Of a stretch of DNA of 64,000 nucleotides, positions 13,851-26,112 are shown one piece after another. Both the position numbers and the translations under genes were made by a program. The stretch comes from Oxytricha trifallax (lineage: Eukaryota; Ciliophora; Spirotrichea; Sporadotrichida; Oxytrichidae), in the NCBI GenBank assembly GCA_000711775.1, contig ARYC01017705.1:1-64000 (forward strand), read 5' to 3'. The notes beneath the pieces were generated by a model, which saw nothing but the letters and a program-made list of their open reading frames with translations, did no database searches and was not told the origin of the DNA. The stretch's first letter is position 1; the number at the start of each line of letters is the position of its first letter.

Positions 13851-14263
13851 GTAAGGTAAAATTTTTTGAGAATAAATGAATTTTTTGATAAATATAGAAT
13901 GTTGATTAATTAAGATTTAAATAAGTCTTAAAATATATGAGGAAAGTGAATATACAAAGAATTATAAGAGCAAAGTAAAATACAAAAATTTTAGAGAAAG
14001 TTATTGCTTGAAATATAACAAGATATTCTGAGTCGATAATATGAGCGCATGAGCGATAAATATTTAGCGCTCATGCGCTCATTTATCGACTCAGAATATC
14101 TTGTTATATTTGAGCAATATGTTTCTAAAATTTTTGTATTTTACTTTGCTACAAATTCTTTTATATTCACTTTCCTCATTTTTTAAGACTTATTTAAATC
14201 TTAATTAATCAACATTCTATATTTATCAAAAAATTCATTTATTCTCAAAAAATTTTACCTTAC
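13851..14263. repeat. Near-perfect 413 bp palindrome (foldback/MITE)
   Basis: GTAAGGTAAAATTTTTTGAG at the left end matches its inverse at the right end, and pairing continues almost without interruption to the centre at about 14057. There GAGCGCATGAGCG and CGCTCATGCGCTC face each other around ATAAATATTTAG. Only scattered differences separate the arms, so the element is young or kept paired. There is no coding capacity. It would extrude as a long hairpin or give double-stranded RNA if transcribed. Confidence 0.9.
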
Positions 14264-16056
14264 CTTTCTTTCTTCATTATTATATCTATTGTACAAATAG
14301 ATGCTAATTATTTGTTTTGAAAGGAAATAGCTACTTTATTATAAGTGAATATATTTATTTACATTTCACAAATTCTTACTCTCCACATAAAGGTTTTTTG
14401 AAATAATAACTAATTTCAATAGACAATTCATTTGTGTAGGAAAATAATTATTTTATCCCATATGAGTCATTTAATGCTTTAAATTTAAACACTTGCCCTC
14501 CATTAACTCTTTATTTAGCCATATTATTTTTATTGTCAAAATAATGCTAGTGGTTCTTCTCATCAATTTATTCATTCTGTAAATCCAAATCAAAATGTGA
14601 TGCTTTCTCAAAGAAATGTGAAACTTACAGGATGAAATGTTACAAAATAAATATGCCTTAAAAATATTATATTTTTTGTCTTTCATGTATTAGAAGGGCT
14701 TAGGATCCAAAACTATACTGAATCATTTTACTCAAGCATCTTATACAAGACTTTGATCACTTCCCATATTCTCACTAATGATAATACTAGACTAATAATA
14801 ATGTTACATTGTATATATTTTTAAATAACTTTTATTACGTATTGATCACAATTTGTCAAGAGGAATACTTTATTCTTATATGAGTTCATCATCTTTATCA
14901 ATCAATCATCTTTATTTCAAGAAAACTTATAATTATTAATTCATCAATAGAGTAATTGGTTTCCTTCCAGAATAACTCAATGCTGTAGCATTTACGGTTT
15001 AAGAAAATATATTACAATTATAAAAAGTAATAGAACTATTCTATCTTATTCCTTATTAATAGTTGATTATAGATTAGATTAATTCCATAAAACCTAGCAA
15101 AATAATTATTTAATCTCCTTTTAATTGCCATTAAATAAAGAAGGTTGCTGGTAATACTTAGATAATCCCTTACTCAAATGATATTTATAAACTTTTTCAC
15201 TATTTTATGTTCTTTCAATTTATTGAAACTGGTATATATATTAATTGTAAAAATAGTTCCTATGTATGCCACTCTATTTTTGTTCATTGCTAATAATTAT
15301 CAAGATTTAGTTGATGCATCATAGTAGATTTGAATGTACTATATGATAGAATTTGATTTTCTTAAATAAAACTCTATTTTTTATAAATCTAAGTTTGTTT
15401 AGACACTAAAATTTATTAAAGTAAAAACTCAGTGTTGAAAATCAGATACTTCAAAGCTCTTTAATATTAATAAAAGAATAAATTATCAGTTTTAAAAAGG
15501 AAAGTGCGATTATGGAATCAATCATGAGGTTAGATGTATTATGAAAACTTATTTAATTTATTAAAATTCTTGTATTAATTATCTCTTTATATATATCATT
15601 ATAAACTGTTGTATCATTTAATTAATGATATTCATCTAATATTAAAAATATTAAATATAGTAGGCTTTATATTTATAAATTTTACATTAGATTTCAGTAC
15701 AATAAGTCTAATAGTTTTAGATATTAAATTAAATGAGTGTATTCATCAGATTGGGGTATTGAATATAAAATACGAGTAATTTTGTATTTTTTTTTTGAAA
15801 CTTTTCCAATTAAAAAGATATTTTTAATTTTGAAAATTTTCCTTATTTAATAGGTATTTCTTAACTAATCACTATTAATATTAAACCATGTAATTATGGA
15901 ATCATAGTCATTTCATAGCAATTTAAAAATATCATAATCTGTTATTTTTCTTTAAAGTAATCATTTTACAGATGAATATAATTGCTATCTAATTTTGCTA
16001 ATAATTAGCTCAAATATTCAGATTAAGATATTCTTAATTATTATTGTCATAGTTGA
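14264..16056. other. A+T-rich stretch, no supported gene
   Basis: The only recognisable open frame, 14471-14686 reverse, has the composition of random A+T-rich DNA. A slightly richer patch at 14690-15005 shows no sustained frame. Confidence 0.45.
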
Positions 16057-16350
16057 AATCAGATTTGTAATTACAGAATCAGACTTCATGCAAGCTAAGT
16101 CGTCTAAGACCATCAATAAATAAGTATACATACACATCTGTAGGTCATTTCTTATCCTCATCCAATAGTTTTATAGGATGACGCCTACTTCTTCTGGAGT
16201 CGAGAGAATTCCTCAAAATTTATTATGAATCTATAAGTCAGAAGCAATAATAAATAAATCTATAATATAATCGTAACTCCATAAAATATTTGTTATTATT
16301 AACATAATTTGTGCATTTTAAAAACCATCACCACTTTTTAAGAGTGGTGA
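16057..16350 (+). CDS. Coding-like island, possible gene segment
   Basis: A 97-codon frame, TGA to TGA, with several in-frame TAA/TAG. Its core near 16140-16225 is relatively G+C-rich and reads VISYPHPIVLQDDAYFFWSR, with two adjacent aromatic clusters and normal composition. It lacks an ATG and its last codons run into a hairpin (TCACCACT-TTTTAAG-AGTGGTGA, about 16328-16350). The protein is not recognised. It could be one macronucleus-destined segment. Confidence 0.3.
16328..16350. repeat. Short perfect hairpin
   Basis: TCACCACT and AGTGGTGA pair across a seven-base loop. It lies at the end of the coding-like island. Its role is unknown; no terminator function is claimed because eukaryotic termination does not use such hairpins. 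Confidence 0.6.
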
Positions 16351-16695
16351 CGTATTTTGCGATTAAATAACTTATTATGCTTTTCTCTTTTAAAATGGAT
16401 ATTAAAAGGTTGTGATTACGATATTATGAGTTTAAGATTTAAAAATAATGATAGAATTAAAAATTCTATTAGATTTATAATTTTTCTTAATCTTAAAGAG
16501 AGTCTTAAATCAATAAATGTTTATAATTTTTATCAAATGACCAAGATTAAGATCAATTTTTATCTTTTTCATTAGTTTTACATTTATTTTGAGATAGACA
16601 TAGAACCTTAAGAAATTGTGAAAATTCTTAGGATTAATGAATCCTGAATATATATATTTAATATGAAAAGGCATGCATACACTGACTTGTTAAGA

Positions 16696-16968
16696 TAAAA
16701 CCCCATTCTTCAATTAAGAATGAAAATTAAGTGAAAAGAACAATTAAATTAAATTAAATTATAATTATTATTCGCTTAAATTAATTATAATTTGGCTAAA
16801 ATAAAATTTATGCAACCTGTTTAATTTATTTTATAGAGAAAATTAATCGGGTTAGCAGTTTTACTAATTATCCCAAACATTATTAATAAGTTGAACCAAT
16901 AATAATTATAACTTATCTATATGTTAGTATCTCCTAATCTTCGTTCTTAATTGAAGAATGGGGTTTTA
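16696..16968. mobile_element. Small TIR element with AAAACCCC ends and TA duplication
   Basis: TAAAACCCCATTCTTCAATT at the left end is repeated inverted at the right end; the match covers about 28 bases with one difference. The flanking TA on both sides fits a Tc1/mariner-type TA target duplication, the group to which ciliate TBE and Tec transposases belong. The CCCC next to an A run resembles half of a C4A4 telomere unit. The interior (about 215 bp) has no frame. It is interpreted as a MITE; which transposase moved it is unknown. Confidence 0.75.
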
Positions 16969-17398
16969 AAATATTTAAATTATTAAATTCCTCAACACAT
17001 CACGCTTTTCAAAAAGAATAGATGAGAAATATAATTATATATTTACTTTAATTTATGTTTAATAGTGAAAAATCTTATTTTTTATTACTTTTAATATTAA
17101 TTATATTATGAGATTGTTAATAAAGTAAAGTATTTAAAAATTTGATATTAATTGATTTCTCTTGAAGATTCTTGTGAAATTTAAAAATTCAGTGGGAATT
17201 GAAACTGAAATCTTGGCATCCATTAGCGAAGAGAAACGTCTTCTTGCTTTTCATATATATATGAAATTATTCAAAATTCAAGATTGTATGTCTCATGAAT
17301 AAGAAGCTTGTATAGTGTAGAATAACTTATCAAAGGATATCATGCGCTTTAATCTACTTATGCTGCTAAAATATCAATAATGGATTTCATTTTTTAAG

Positions 17399-17539
17399 TC
17401 AATTCCTGTTAATTTTTTAATAAAAATTGCTAATGATTTCAAGTATATGAATTGAGGTCTAATCAACTCCAGCAAATTTTTTCGCAATATCCTTGATCTT
17501 CGTCACAGCATCGATAGTAATGTGAAAAGAGCAGGTTAT
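17399..17539 (-). CDS. Short coding-like island
   Basis: A 46-codon frame whose 5' part is G+C-richer and reads ITIDAVTKIKDIAKKFAGVD, a normal amphipathic helix composition; it then fades into A+T-rich sequence. There is no ATG. The neighbouring 17540-17640 patch is also less A+T-rich. It could be a single gene segment, but its length alone is not significant. Confidence 0.25.
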
Positions 17540-17708
17540 TCAATGTGAGAGAATTCGTTTGAGTAACCCATTAAGTGTGAGATTAAACAGACCATTATTT
17601 AATAAACTGGGCTGCATAAGGCAACACTTAAAGGCATGATAAACTAATTAGGAAGGAGGAAAATATGATAACAGAAATTATTTAGTAATCGAAAATTTAT
17701 TCACACTA

Positions 17709-18051
17709 TGTAAAAATATATATTTTATTTAAATGTATGAAAGAAATATATCTCAAAAAATTATGAAATTTATGGATAAGTGCCAAACAAATATAATTAA
17801 CAAATTAAGTTGCTTATATCTATATAAAAATCTAATTCATTTTTAATAATTTCAAGTTCAAACTTTTAATTGTAATTTACTTTCCTAATTAAATTAATAT
17901 ATAAACTTGAAATTATTAAAAATAAATTTGATTTATATATAGATATAAGTAACTTAATTTGTTAATTATATTTACTTGCCACTTATCCCAAAATTTCATA
18001 ATTTTTGGGGTATATTTCTATCATACATTTAAATAACATTAATATTTACAT
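17709..18051. repeat. Imperfect palindrome at the left end of the LINE
   Basis: Arms of about 165 bp pair around 17878. ATAATTTCAAGTT and AACTTGAAATTAT lie near the centre, and TTATGAAATTT and AAATTTCATAA lie further out. A foldback repeat; no frame. Confidence 0.8.
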
Positions 18052-21000
18052 AAAAAAGAGAGGGAAACTTAGCGGGAATAAGATGGATGAGGCTACTCGT
18101 ACTTACAAAAAGTTAAGAAAACCCGAAACAATCGCAGTAGAGAATAATCTAAAATTATTTTGAATATTAAAAACGAACTCAAGCCAATCAACTCTCAAAA
18201 TACCTAACGTCAAACACTTGAACAAATTTTCTATTCTAAAAGAAAATAATCGACAGCTTCATTTTTTTCATCCACAGAGAGGAGCTGAAGAAAGAATCAG
18301 AAAGAACGAAAAATTTGAGGAGAATCAGCGCATTAAAAGAAGGATAGAAGTAATAAAAAACAAAAGACAGGTAGCATCGCAATTTACAGAACTAAAAATA
18401 TGTTTACAAAACGTATGAGGATGGAACTCCATATTGAAGTAAGACTATGAAGAAGATAGAAGAATAAAAACCAGACTTCATATAGGACTTGTAGAAACGA
18501 GATTACAAAAAATATTTAGTAATAATAATCAAAATATAACGTAAGCACGACGAGCAAGAAATGGAAGAATCTTAATCCTCAAAAGTAGGAAGTTCTAAAT
18601 GAAGACAATAAAAACGTTAAAGTAATTCTTGACATGGAATATTCTGAATGTGGAAGGTTACCCTCTACATATAATCATTTTACAGAAACCACCATTTTAA
18701 AACGAGTAAGTAAAAGGACTTCAAAACAGAGTAATATACATAACCAGATCAATAAAACAAAAATGTGATAAAAAAGACTAATAGTGATGAGAGATTTCAA
18801 CTTCCACATTAAAGAGATAAGCAAAAGACTGAAGAAAGAAGGATTAAAATAATTAATACCAAAAGGAGTGGAGACTCATACAAGAGCCAGTTAACTTTAT
18901 CTGATTTTCTCAAATGTAGAAACATTTCAATGGGAACTAAATCAACTTAGATTAACAGACCACAAATTATTACAAGTGAAATTAAAGATTGAAAATCATG
19001 AAAACGATTAGAAGATGACAGATAGAGAGAAGACGATAAGGATATCAAACGTTAGAAAGTAATGTTGGAAAACGTTCATATAGGAAGGTAAAAAGATTAA
19101 AGCAGAAGACTTAGAACAGTTAATAAAGAGATTTATTGAAGATAAATTAGAAAAACAAATAACAAATAAGAATTGGTACCAACAACATCCATAATGGGCT
19201 ATTAAGAATAAGATATTAAGCAACAACAGCGTATAACTGGACATCAAAGAGCAATTGAAAGAAGCAATTAAAGATATGGAACATTGCTTGGAAAGAAACG
19301 ACGTTAATGATTTCTTCTACCTTGTAAAAAGATTAACATAAAACAAAAAATAGGCACAACCAATAAAAGGCTGACAGTAAAAGATGAAAGTGTGTAGCCT
19401 GAGAAGAGCAGACTGTGAAAATAATAGTGCAACTTTTTAAAGATGACAGGAGCCAGAACGAGAGACAAACATAGGTGAAACCAGGGGTCACAGCGATGAT
19501 CATTGAGCCAAGCACACAGAACGTCTGCAATGATGCAGACGTTATATAAAAGTATAACAGAATGCAATTTTGATAAGGCAATAGGACAAGACTTATTCAA
19601 TGGAAAAATGCTAGCAAAGACGGATATGCTCAAGAAGGTAGCGGAATGGATTAATTGTGGAAAATTCCCTAAATATCTGAAGGAGGGAAGACGAGTCCTG
19701 TTGGTCAGAACTAAGGCGAACAATACCCAGAAATAAATAAAAATATACCTTTAGTAATAAACTCACAATTAAGCAAAATAATCGAAAAAGTTATATTGAA
19801 AAAACTACAAAAACAGAAGTGTGAATTGCTAGGAACGGGAAACTTCTAAAAAGGATTCAAAGAAAACAAAAGCACTCACCTAAATCTTAACATACTTTTA
19901 GAGCATATCAAAGATTCCAGGAGGAAAAGTAAGAGTAGGGAAGCATATCTATTTATACCTATGAAAGCATACTACTCTGTCTGGAAAAACAAACTACTAC
20001 AAATCCTATTACAATGAGTCAAATCTGAACAAGACAAACAATTGTTATGATTGATTGAAGAACTATACTGGGACAATAAGAAAGTTTATGAGGGAGAGGA
20101 AATAAAAGCCGAAAAAGGTGTTGGCTAAGGAAGCAGATTGTTTCCGATGCTCTTTAATATTTATCTCCAAAACCCCATTTTCTCTCAAAATGATTTATAA
20201 TCATTAATTCAATAGGAGAAATTACTAGCTATTACAGACAAAATCCTCATTAATGTAAAAATTAAACAGAAAATGACGAAAATATTAGAATGCTTCAAGG
20301 AAATAGAAATAACTCACAACTTAAAACTAAACTAGAAAAAAAACTGTGTTTTTAAGTCACTCGAATGAATTTAAAGATATCAACTTTATCAATGGAATTT
20401 CAAAAGTATAATAGTTTAAATATCTGGGGATGACATATAGTTAGACACAAAAACACTATTGAAAGGCACGTAACATGAGATTAAAAAGCAAACTCAATTC
20501 TATCAAAACCTCACAAGATTAAACAATGCAACAAATTGTGATACAATTATGGTCGTCTAAATCAGATCACTCATATTATACAAATATGCACCATTAGAAG
20601 CTACAGTCTACGTAAAGTTGGAGAAAGTAGATAAGATAGAGACTTAGTTGAGAAGAATAGCATTCAAAACCTCTGAGATATCTTGGATAGAATACTTCGC
20701 AACATCACACAGCTTAAGGAGAGTGTGACTAGAGAAATAATAGAACAACTAGTTCTAAAAAGCATAAAAAAAGTAAAAAAAAAACGACATAGAAAAACAT
20801 CTAAAACCTAAAGAATAAAAAATCCAAGTTTATGAAAAGAAGCAGGAACTTCAAAAAATAAAAAACTATTCATAACAAAAAATGTAATGGACATAATGAT
20901 GGCAATAAACTAAGGAAGGACAATTTTAAGCTACAGAAAGAGTGTAATATCCATAAAACTTTCATGAATTCAACCCACATGAAGAATTTTTATTTAAAGA

Positions 21001-21840
21001 ATGAAGCTGGGGATCCAACGAGATTCAAAAATGTTTTGATATACCATAGACCAATATACTTGAACTTAAAAACACAAGTAGAAATTATTGCAAATATGAT
21101 CTGGCTAGACAAAAGAATAAGAGGACTTGAAAACAGAGGATAATTAGAGAAAATTAAGAAACTCTTTCAAGAAACATATGTGAAAAGATAACAGATTAAG
21201 GCAAAAGATTTAAACGAGGACTTGGAATGAGAAATCTGAGCATCCAAAAACGTGAATTAACAAGCATGATGTATAAATAGCAAAAAATTAAGAGAATTAT
21301 AATTAAAATTCAGAATTAATTAAATTAAAATAAAGTGAATCTAATAATCGATATTAAGGAAAATAGAAAACAAGATGGAAGAGTGCAAGAACTAATAACC
21401 ATAATTAGCAAATCCTCCCAAAGTAATGACAACAAGAAATGCTATCACAGGCGGAGCTTGAAGAGAACGGAACTCAGAACACAAAAATGTACTCTCAGAT
21501 CGACGAATGGGACGAGTCAGTTCTGAAGAACGGATCTCAAATGTATAAGGAAATTATCCGTGAAGAACAAGAAGGGAGATTTAGTGAAAGAATTAAGGAA
21601 GTAGCAGAAGTAGAAGAATATTTAAAACAACGGATAGAATACTATGGAGAGAAGACGAAGAACGTAGCAAGAGAAGTTGGTAAACCAAAATTAATCTAAA
21701 CCTAAACCAGAGATGCAGTTGGCCAGGAGATGATAAGAAGAGAATGTGCGAGAACTGAAGGAAAGATTAATCAACAATGCCTAAATGAGGAAGAAGGAGC
21801 AGATCAGCAAAAAAAGCAGAATTGAAATTAATAATGGTAA
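18052..21840 (+). pseudogene. Decayed LINE: APE-type endonuclease and reverse transcriptase
   Basis: A non-LTR retrotransposon remnant, readable with TAA/TAG as Gln in shifting frames. The N-terminal part (18218-18418) is basic and charged. Endonuclease signatures follow: GLVETRLQ near 18490, RNGRILIL near 18560, RDFNFH near 18796 (family usually GDFN), and LTDHKLL near 18955 (the terminal D-H pair). Reverse transcriptase signs come next: PLVINSQLSKIIEKVI near 19750, QKGFKENKSTH near 19850, the KAYYSVW segment near 19965 where the catalytic Asp of the first motif is replaced, GVGQGSRLFPMLFNIYLQ near 20116, and LAITDKILI near 20230 where the family has a DD pair. A C-terminal connection region (LEKVDKIE near 20620) is recognisable. 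TGA codons, frame changes and lost catalytic Asp residues show it is inactive. The 3' part (21439-21699) is charged and helical and may be the LINE tail. Confidence 0.8.
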
Positions 21841-21960
21841 GGAATCACATTTCGCTAATTATATAACACTGTTTATATATTGTGCATTTATTTGACCTTA
21901 AGTTATTATATATTTATCTAAAATAAATATTGAAATAGTGTGAATAAATTTTCGATTATT

Positions 21961-24775
21961 AAAAATATTCTGATAATTGCATCAAATTTTACTCAATAGA
22001 CATCTTTAACAATTGAGTATATACTATAGATTTCCCTCAAATTTCAAGTACCCTTAGAAGGGGTCATACGATATTAGATTAATGCAAATAGAAGTTGTTG
22101 ACTTTAAAAATCTAGAATCATGATTATAATCAATATATAAATTGTGGTCACCCATGATATCAGATTAGGACCAGTTTTAATATAATGATGGTTTTAGTTA
22201 AAAATGCCATTCCTATAAGAAAAAAAATGTTTGAAATTTTTCCTTGCTTATAACATAATCTTTATAGAGGTTGAAAAGTTCATTTGTTATCTTTCTCCGT
22301 TATTTAATTGAATTTTATTAATTTACATAAATTTTTATATGTCATTAGTAAATATGAAGTTTACTAATAGTGAGAAAATTTTTTTAAATATTCTCATCAT
22401 TATTGATATCATAGACATTAATATTTTTCACAGCTAATATCCTTATTGTCATTAAAGCAGGAAGATATTTAAATGATGTTATCTCTTCTGTAATGAGAGA
22501 AAATCCACAAATATCGATTTATGTTTCTTTAAAACCAGTTAAAATATTATCTTTAAACCGGAGTAATATAATACAAATCTTTATTGCACAACAAGTATCT
22601 TAAAACGATGCATTCTTCAAACACCCTACTTTCATGTTAAAAAATATTTAAACTCCTCCTCCATAAGTCCTAAAAAGTTATTATAATAACTTGCAAAGCA
22701 AAGAATGTCCACAAATAATGGAGTTTTAACTTAGCTCATTTTGTAAAAATATTCTTATCATAATTTTAAATTAACTATTTAATTTATAAAGATAATAATC
22801 CATATAACTTAATATTAAAAACAAATTATAAATGAATATTAAATATCACTTTAAATTGTTATAATTGAGAATAATTTTTTAAAAGATCAACACTTCCAAC
22901 ATACAACAATAAAAAACTACGAATACTTAAAATGCAAAAAAAATTATTCCTTTTTTTGAAAAATTAAAATCATTTTTTCAGGCTTACTTTTAAATATATA
23001 TTACCACTGAAACTTATTAATCACACTTTTATTTTATTTACAATAGTTTCCTTGTTTTACTATGATAATATTATAAATTTTTATCAAATCTCTCTATAAT
23101 TTTACTATAATCATTAAATGCAATTAAATATTTAGGTTTTAAAGGAAACATTAATTGAATTTATCAAAAAGACTAATTCCTAAATAATTTTAAAGTTTAA
23201 ATCTAAATTTCATTGTTCTCCTTAGAGTTATTTCCACATGCAAAGGGCTTTAACAAAATAAATAATCTTGATAATTGAACTCTCTTTTAAAGCTTTGGCA
23301 TACTCTATTGAAAGTTTCATATATAAACTAATCTGTCAATCAGTATCTTAAATATATTGTTCCTTTGACCTATGAAAGAGACAATATTTAAAAAAATATT
23401 ATTATAAAAAAAGAAAAATAGCTGTATCTTCAAGACTAAAGCAAATGCGATTATAAAATGATATTAATTTTCACACAAGGTTTAGCACTAATTGTTTTCG
23501 ATGGACTCATTACTTAAAGAATTCTAATTTTTCTTAAATTAAAAGTTGTCTCAATTAAATTTACGGAACAAAAGTAAAAATTAAAAATTGGTTGAATTAT
23601 GAAATTACATTTTACAAATATATGAAAAATAATCATGTACTTTAAAATATTTCTTTAATATTATTTATACGAATAATAAAAATTATGCCAAATATCTTCA
23701 CATGAGTTTTATAAATAGAATAGTTAAATTGCCTCCAAGATTATTTTTAATATAATCATATAAAGATTATTCATGATTATCGTATGATTAAACATACTAA
23801 TCAAACTTAATCTGCTAAAATACAAACATTATAAAGATATGTTAAAATCAATGTATTGTATAATGGGTTTTTAATTGAATTAATCTTTTTAAAAAAATGA
23901 AATATTTTGAAATAATGTTAAATTTAGATAATTAATATATTTTGAAGAAGATTGCTTACTTCCATTTAGCAACCTCAAATTCTTCAAAATAATGGAGGTG
24001 TTTTGCTTGAAACATCAAGTCTTTTTGATTGAGAAATATCTATACATAATATAAGAATAAATTTAAATTCAGAAAATATAATTTGAAGGCTATTCGTGGT
24101 AGATGTTTAAATCTAAGCCCTGTATATAATTAACTATTGAATTTTCATTTTCTTAATCAAATTTTTTTCATCTTTACTTGCCTAAATTAATGAATCTAAA
24201 AAATTTGTTTTCTATATCATACTTCCATAAGAATATATCACCAATCGTTTTTGCTTTTTTAGGGTGGCTATATTTGAATCCTTAGTTGAATTATTTAGGG
24301 GAAATATTTTTTTCATAAAAAGAGCATTGTTTTATATTCTCAGAGAAAATACCTAAATCTTATCAAGAATTATTCAAAGTTAATTTGGTATGTTTCAACA
24401 TAAATTACTGAAAAACACCCGAAAATTAACATTTAAAAAATTCTCGACAAACAGTGATTTTAATATTTGTCTAGCAAGATTATTATCTAAAAGTGTGTTT
24501 AAATTGTAGTAGCAATTGAGTTATAAAATTATAATTAAAATAACATTAAAATGGATTCTTAAAATCATGAATTTAAAATTTAGAAGATCAGACTTTAAGA
24601 ATGCTAAAAATCTTGACTATTTTGAACTTAATAATTTAGTCAGCTAAACAAAACTTTTTCAAAATGAATTCCTATTGTCAAATACGAATAATGATTTATA
24701 ATATTAAAGTGTTTTATTATGAAATCTGAAAACTCATGATTTTAACAATTCATTCTCTTTCAGCTGCTTTTTTAA
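21961..24775. other. A+T-rich stretch, no supported gene
   Basis: Uniformly A+T-rich, no repeat arms or coding-like island that I can defend. A weak local inverted motif (TGAAGAATTTGAGG-like, about 23940-23990) is not annotated. Confidence 0.5.
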
Positions 24776-25501
24776 TTATTATTATTGAAATACATTTGAA
24801 ATGGGAAAATTCAAAAATAAAAAAGAGATGTTTTTTAAAATTATATATAACAGCCAGTAATTAGGAGTGTTCTTAATTCTAATTTGAAGACATTAAATTA
24901 AACAGTAATCTATTTTAAATTTAAATTAATTAATTAAATCATAATTAAATATATATTAGTGGTCTAGTGGTCTAGCCATAGTTTTTAGTGGTCTAGTGTC
25001 AGGTGGTCAGGTGGTTTGGCCGGGGTTTTTGTGGTCCACCGTATTGAAGCTAAGGATACACCTATTGTTAACGAAGTAAATGGTGATCAATACTAAATCA
25101 ACGTGACTGTCACCGATGCATTCAACACTGACTCCGCTGCTACTGATGCTTATCTTCCAGATATTAACTTCTACCGATTCAGAATGAACATCCTTGAAAA
25201 TCTTGAACTTGTTACAAGAGACATTGAAAAAGTTTCAATAGTAAGTACCGTGTCATACACCCGGCCAGACCACCTGAACACTAGACCACTAAAAAATATG
25301 GCTAGACCACTAGACCACTAATATATATTTAATTAAGATTTTATTAATTACTTTAAATTTAAAATAGATTACTGTTAAAGTAATATAAATCAAATTAGAA
25401 TTAAGAACACTCCTAATTACTGGCTGTTATATATAATTTTAAAAAACATCTCTTTTTTATTTTTGAATTTTCCCATTTCAAATGTATTTCAATAATAATA
25501 A
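24776..25501. mobile_element. Inverted-repeat element with a gene fragment in its loop
   Basis: TTATTATTATTGAAATACAT at 24776 is matched inverted at 25501. The arms (about 250 bp each) pair through A+T-rich sequence and then through a distinctive block rich in GTGGTCTAG (left about 24955-25020, right about 25262-25322). The 230 bp loop is much richer in G+C and coding. The arms differ by several substitutions and indels. No transposase and no clear target duplication are visible. The structure resembles transposons that capture host exons, or a gene segment bordered by two inverted copies of one repeat. Confidence 0.8.
25030..25240 (+). CDS. Gene fragment (exon-like) inside the inverted repeat
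   Basis: About 70 codons with one in-frame TAA, read as Gln. Third positions are often C (GAC, AAC, TTC, GTC, ACC), unlike anything nearby and typical of a well-expressed gene. It includes IVNEVNGDQYQINVTVTDAF and DAYLPDINFYRFRMNILENL, and ends KVSI followed by GTAAGTACC, a good 5' splice site. The frame enters from the repeat arm without its own start (an internal ATG is at 25181). It looks like one internal exon or macronucleus-destined segment of a conserved protein that I cannot name. The remaining gene is not in this window. Confidence 0.6.
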
Positions 25502-26112
25502 AGAAGTATCTTTAGCAGAATGCTCTTAGTGTTTTAAATCACGCAACCATATGATATTTAATTAATACGCAAGAATAAATAAAAAAGAATTAATTAGTTA
25601 AGTTTAATCATATTTTGTAATAATTTAGGTTAATTACAGGTATTTAGTATCTAATTTCAATAACTTTTATCCTTTTTAGTAAACTTTTCGCCTTTTATTA
25701 GTAAGTGAGTATCTTATATATAATGTCTGAAATCTTCTTCTTAATGTTCAATGAATTAAATTTGACTAGTTAATATTTAAAGGATAATTATAAATTTATA
25801 ATTATCTAAAATTAAAGTTAACTCAAATGATGATGAATGAAGTTGAACTAAATGAGTAAGTTTAAAAAATATATTCTTTGGTTATTTCATTTAGAGTTAA
25901 TAGATATTAACTTAAAGAAATTCTTTAAATGCTAATTATTGTAGCTACTCTATATTTATGACAGGTAAATAATTGAGAAATTGTGAGGCTTTAACCATTA
26001 ATTTCCTTATAAGTCATTTATAAACAATCTAAACTATTGCATCTTACAATTATTTCAAGATAAGCTCCCCTTAAAAATATTTTTTGCACTTTAAATTATT
26101 ATGACAAGAACA
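25502..26112. other. A+T-rich stretch, no supported gene
   Basis: Nothing recognisable between the two inverted-repeat elements. Confidence 0.45.

Larger units (their letters stand above)
17684..21960. mobile_element. TIR-bracketed region containing a LINE
   Basis: GTAATCGAAAATTTATTCAC (left, about 17685) is matched inverted near 21935-21960; about 24 of 26 bases agree (ATAGTGTGAATAAATTTTCG on the right). Beyond that the two ends are only similarly A+T-rich. Inside lie a 340 bp palindrome and a decayed LINE. LINEs do not have terminal inverted repeats, so either a DNA element captured the LINE, or the LINE landed in an older inverted-repeat element, or two copies of a small element flank it by chance. 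The boundaries are therefore tentative. Confidence 0.5.

Noticed and set aside
19304..19723. Reverse frame of 139 residues, with a nested reverse frame at 19333-19581
   Set aside because: Antisense to the LINE endonuclease-reverse transcriptase region, which has recognised motifs on the forward strand.
20170..20190. CCAAAACCCCATTTT resembling a C4A4 transposon end
   Set aside because: Inside the LINE reverse transcriptase coding region, no inverted partner and no ANT duplication.
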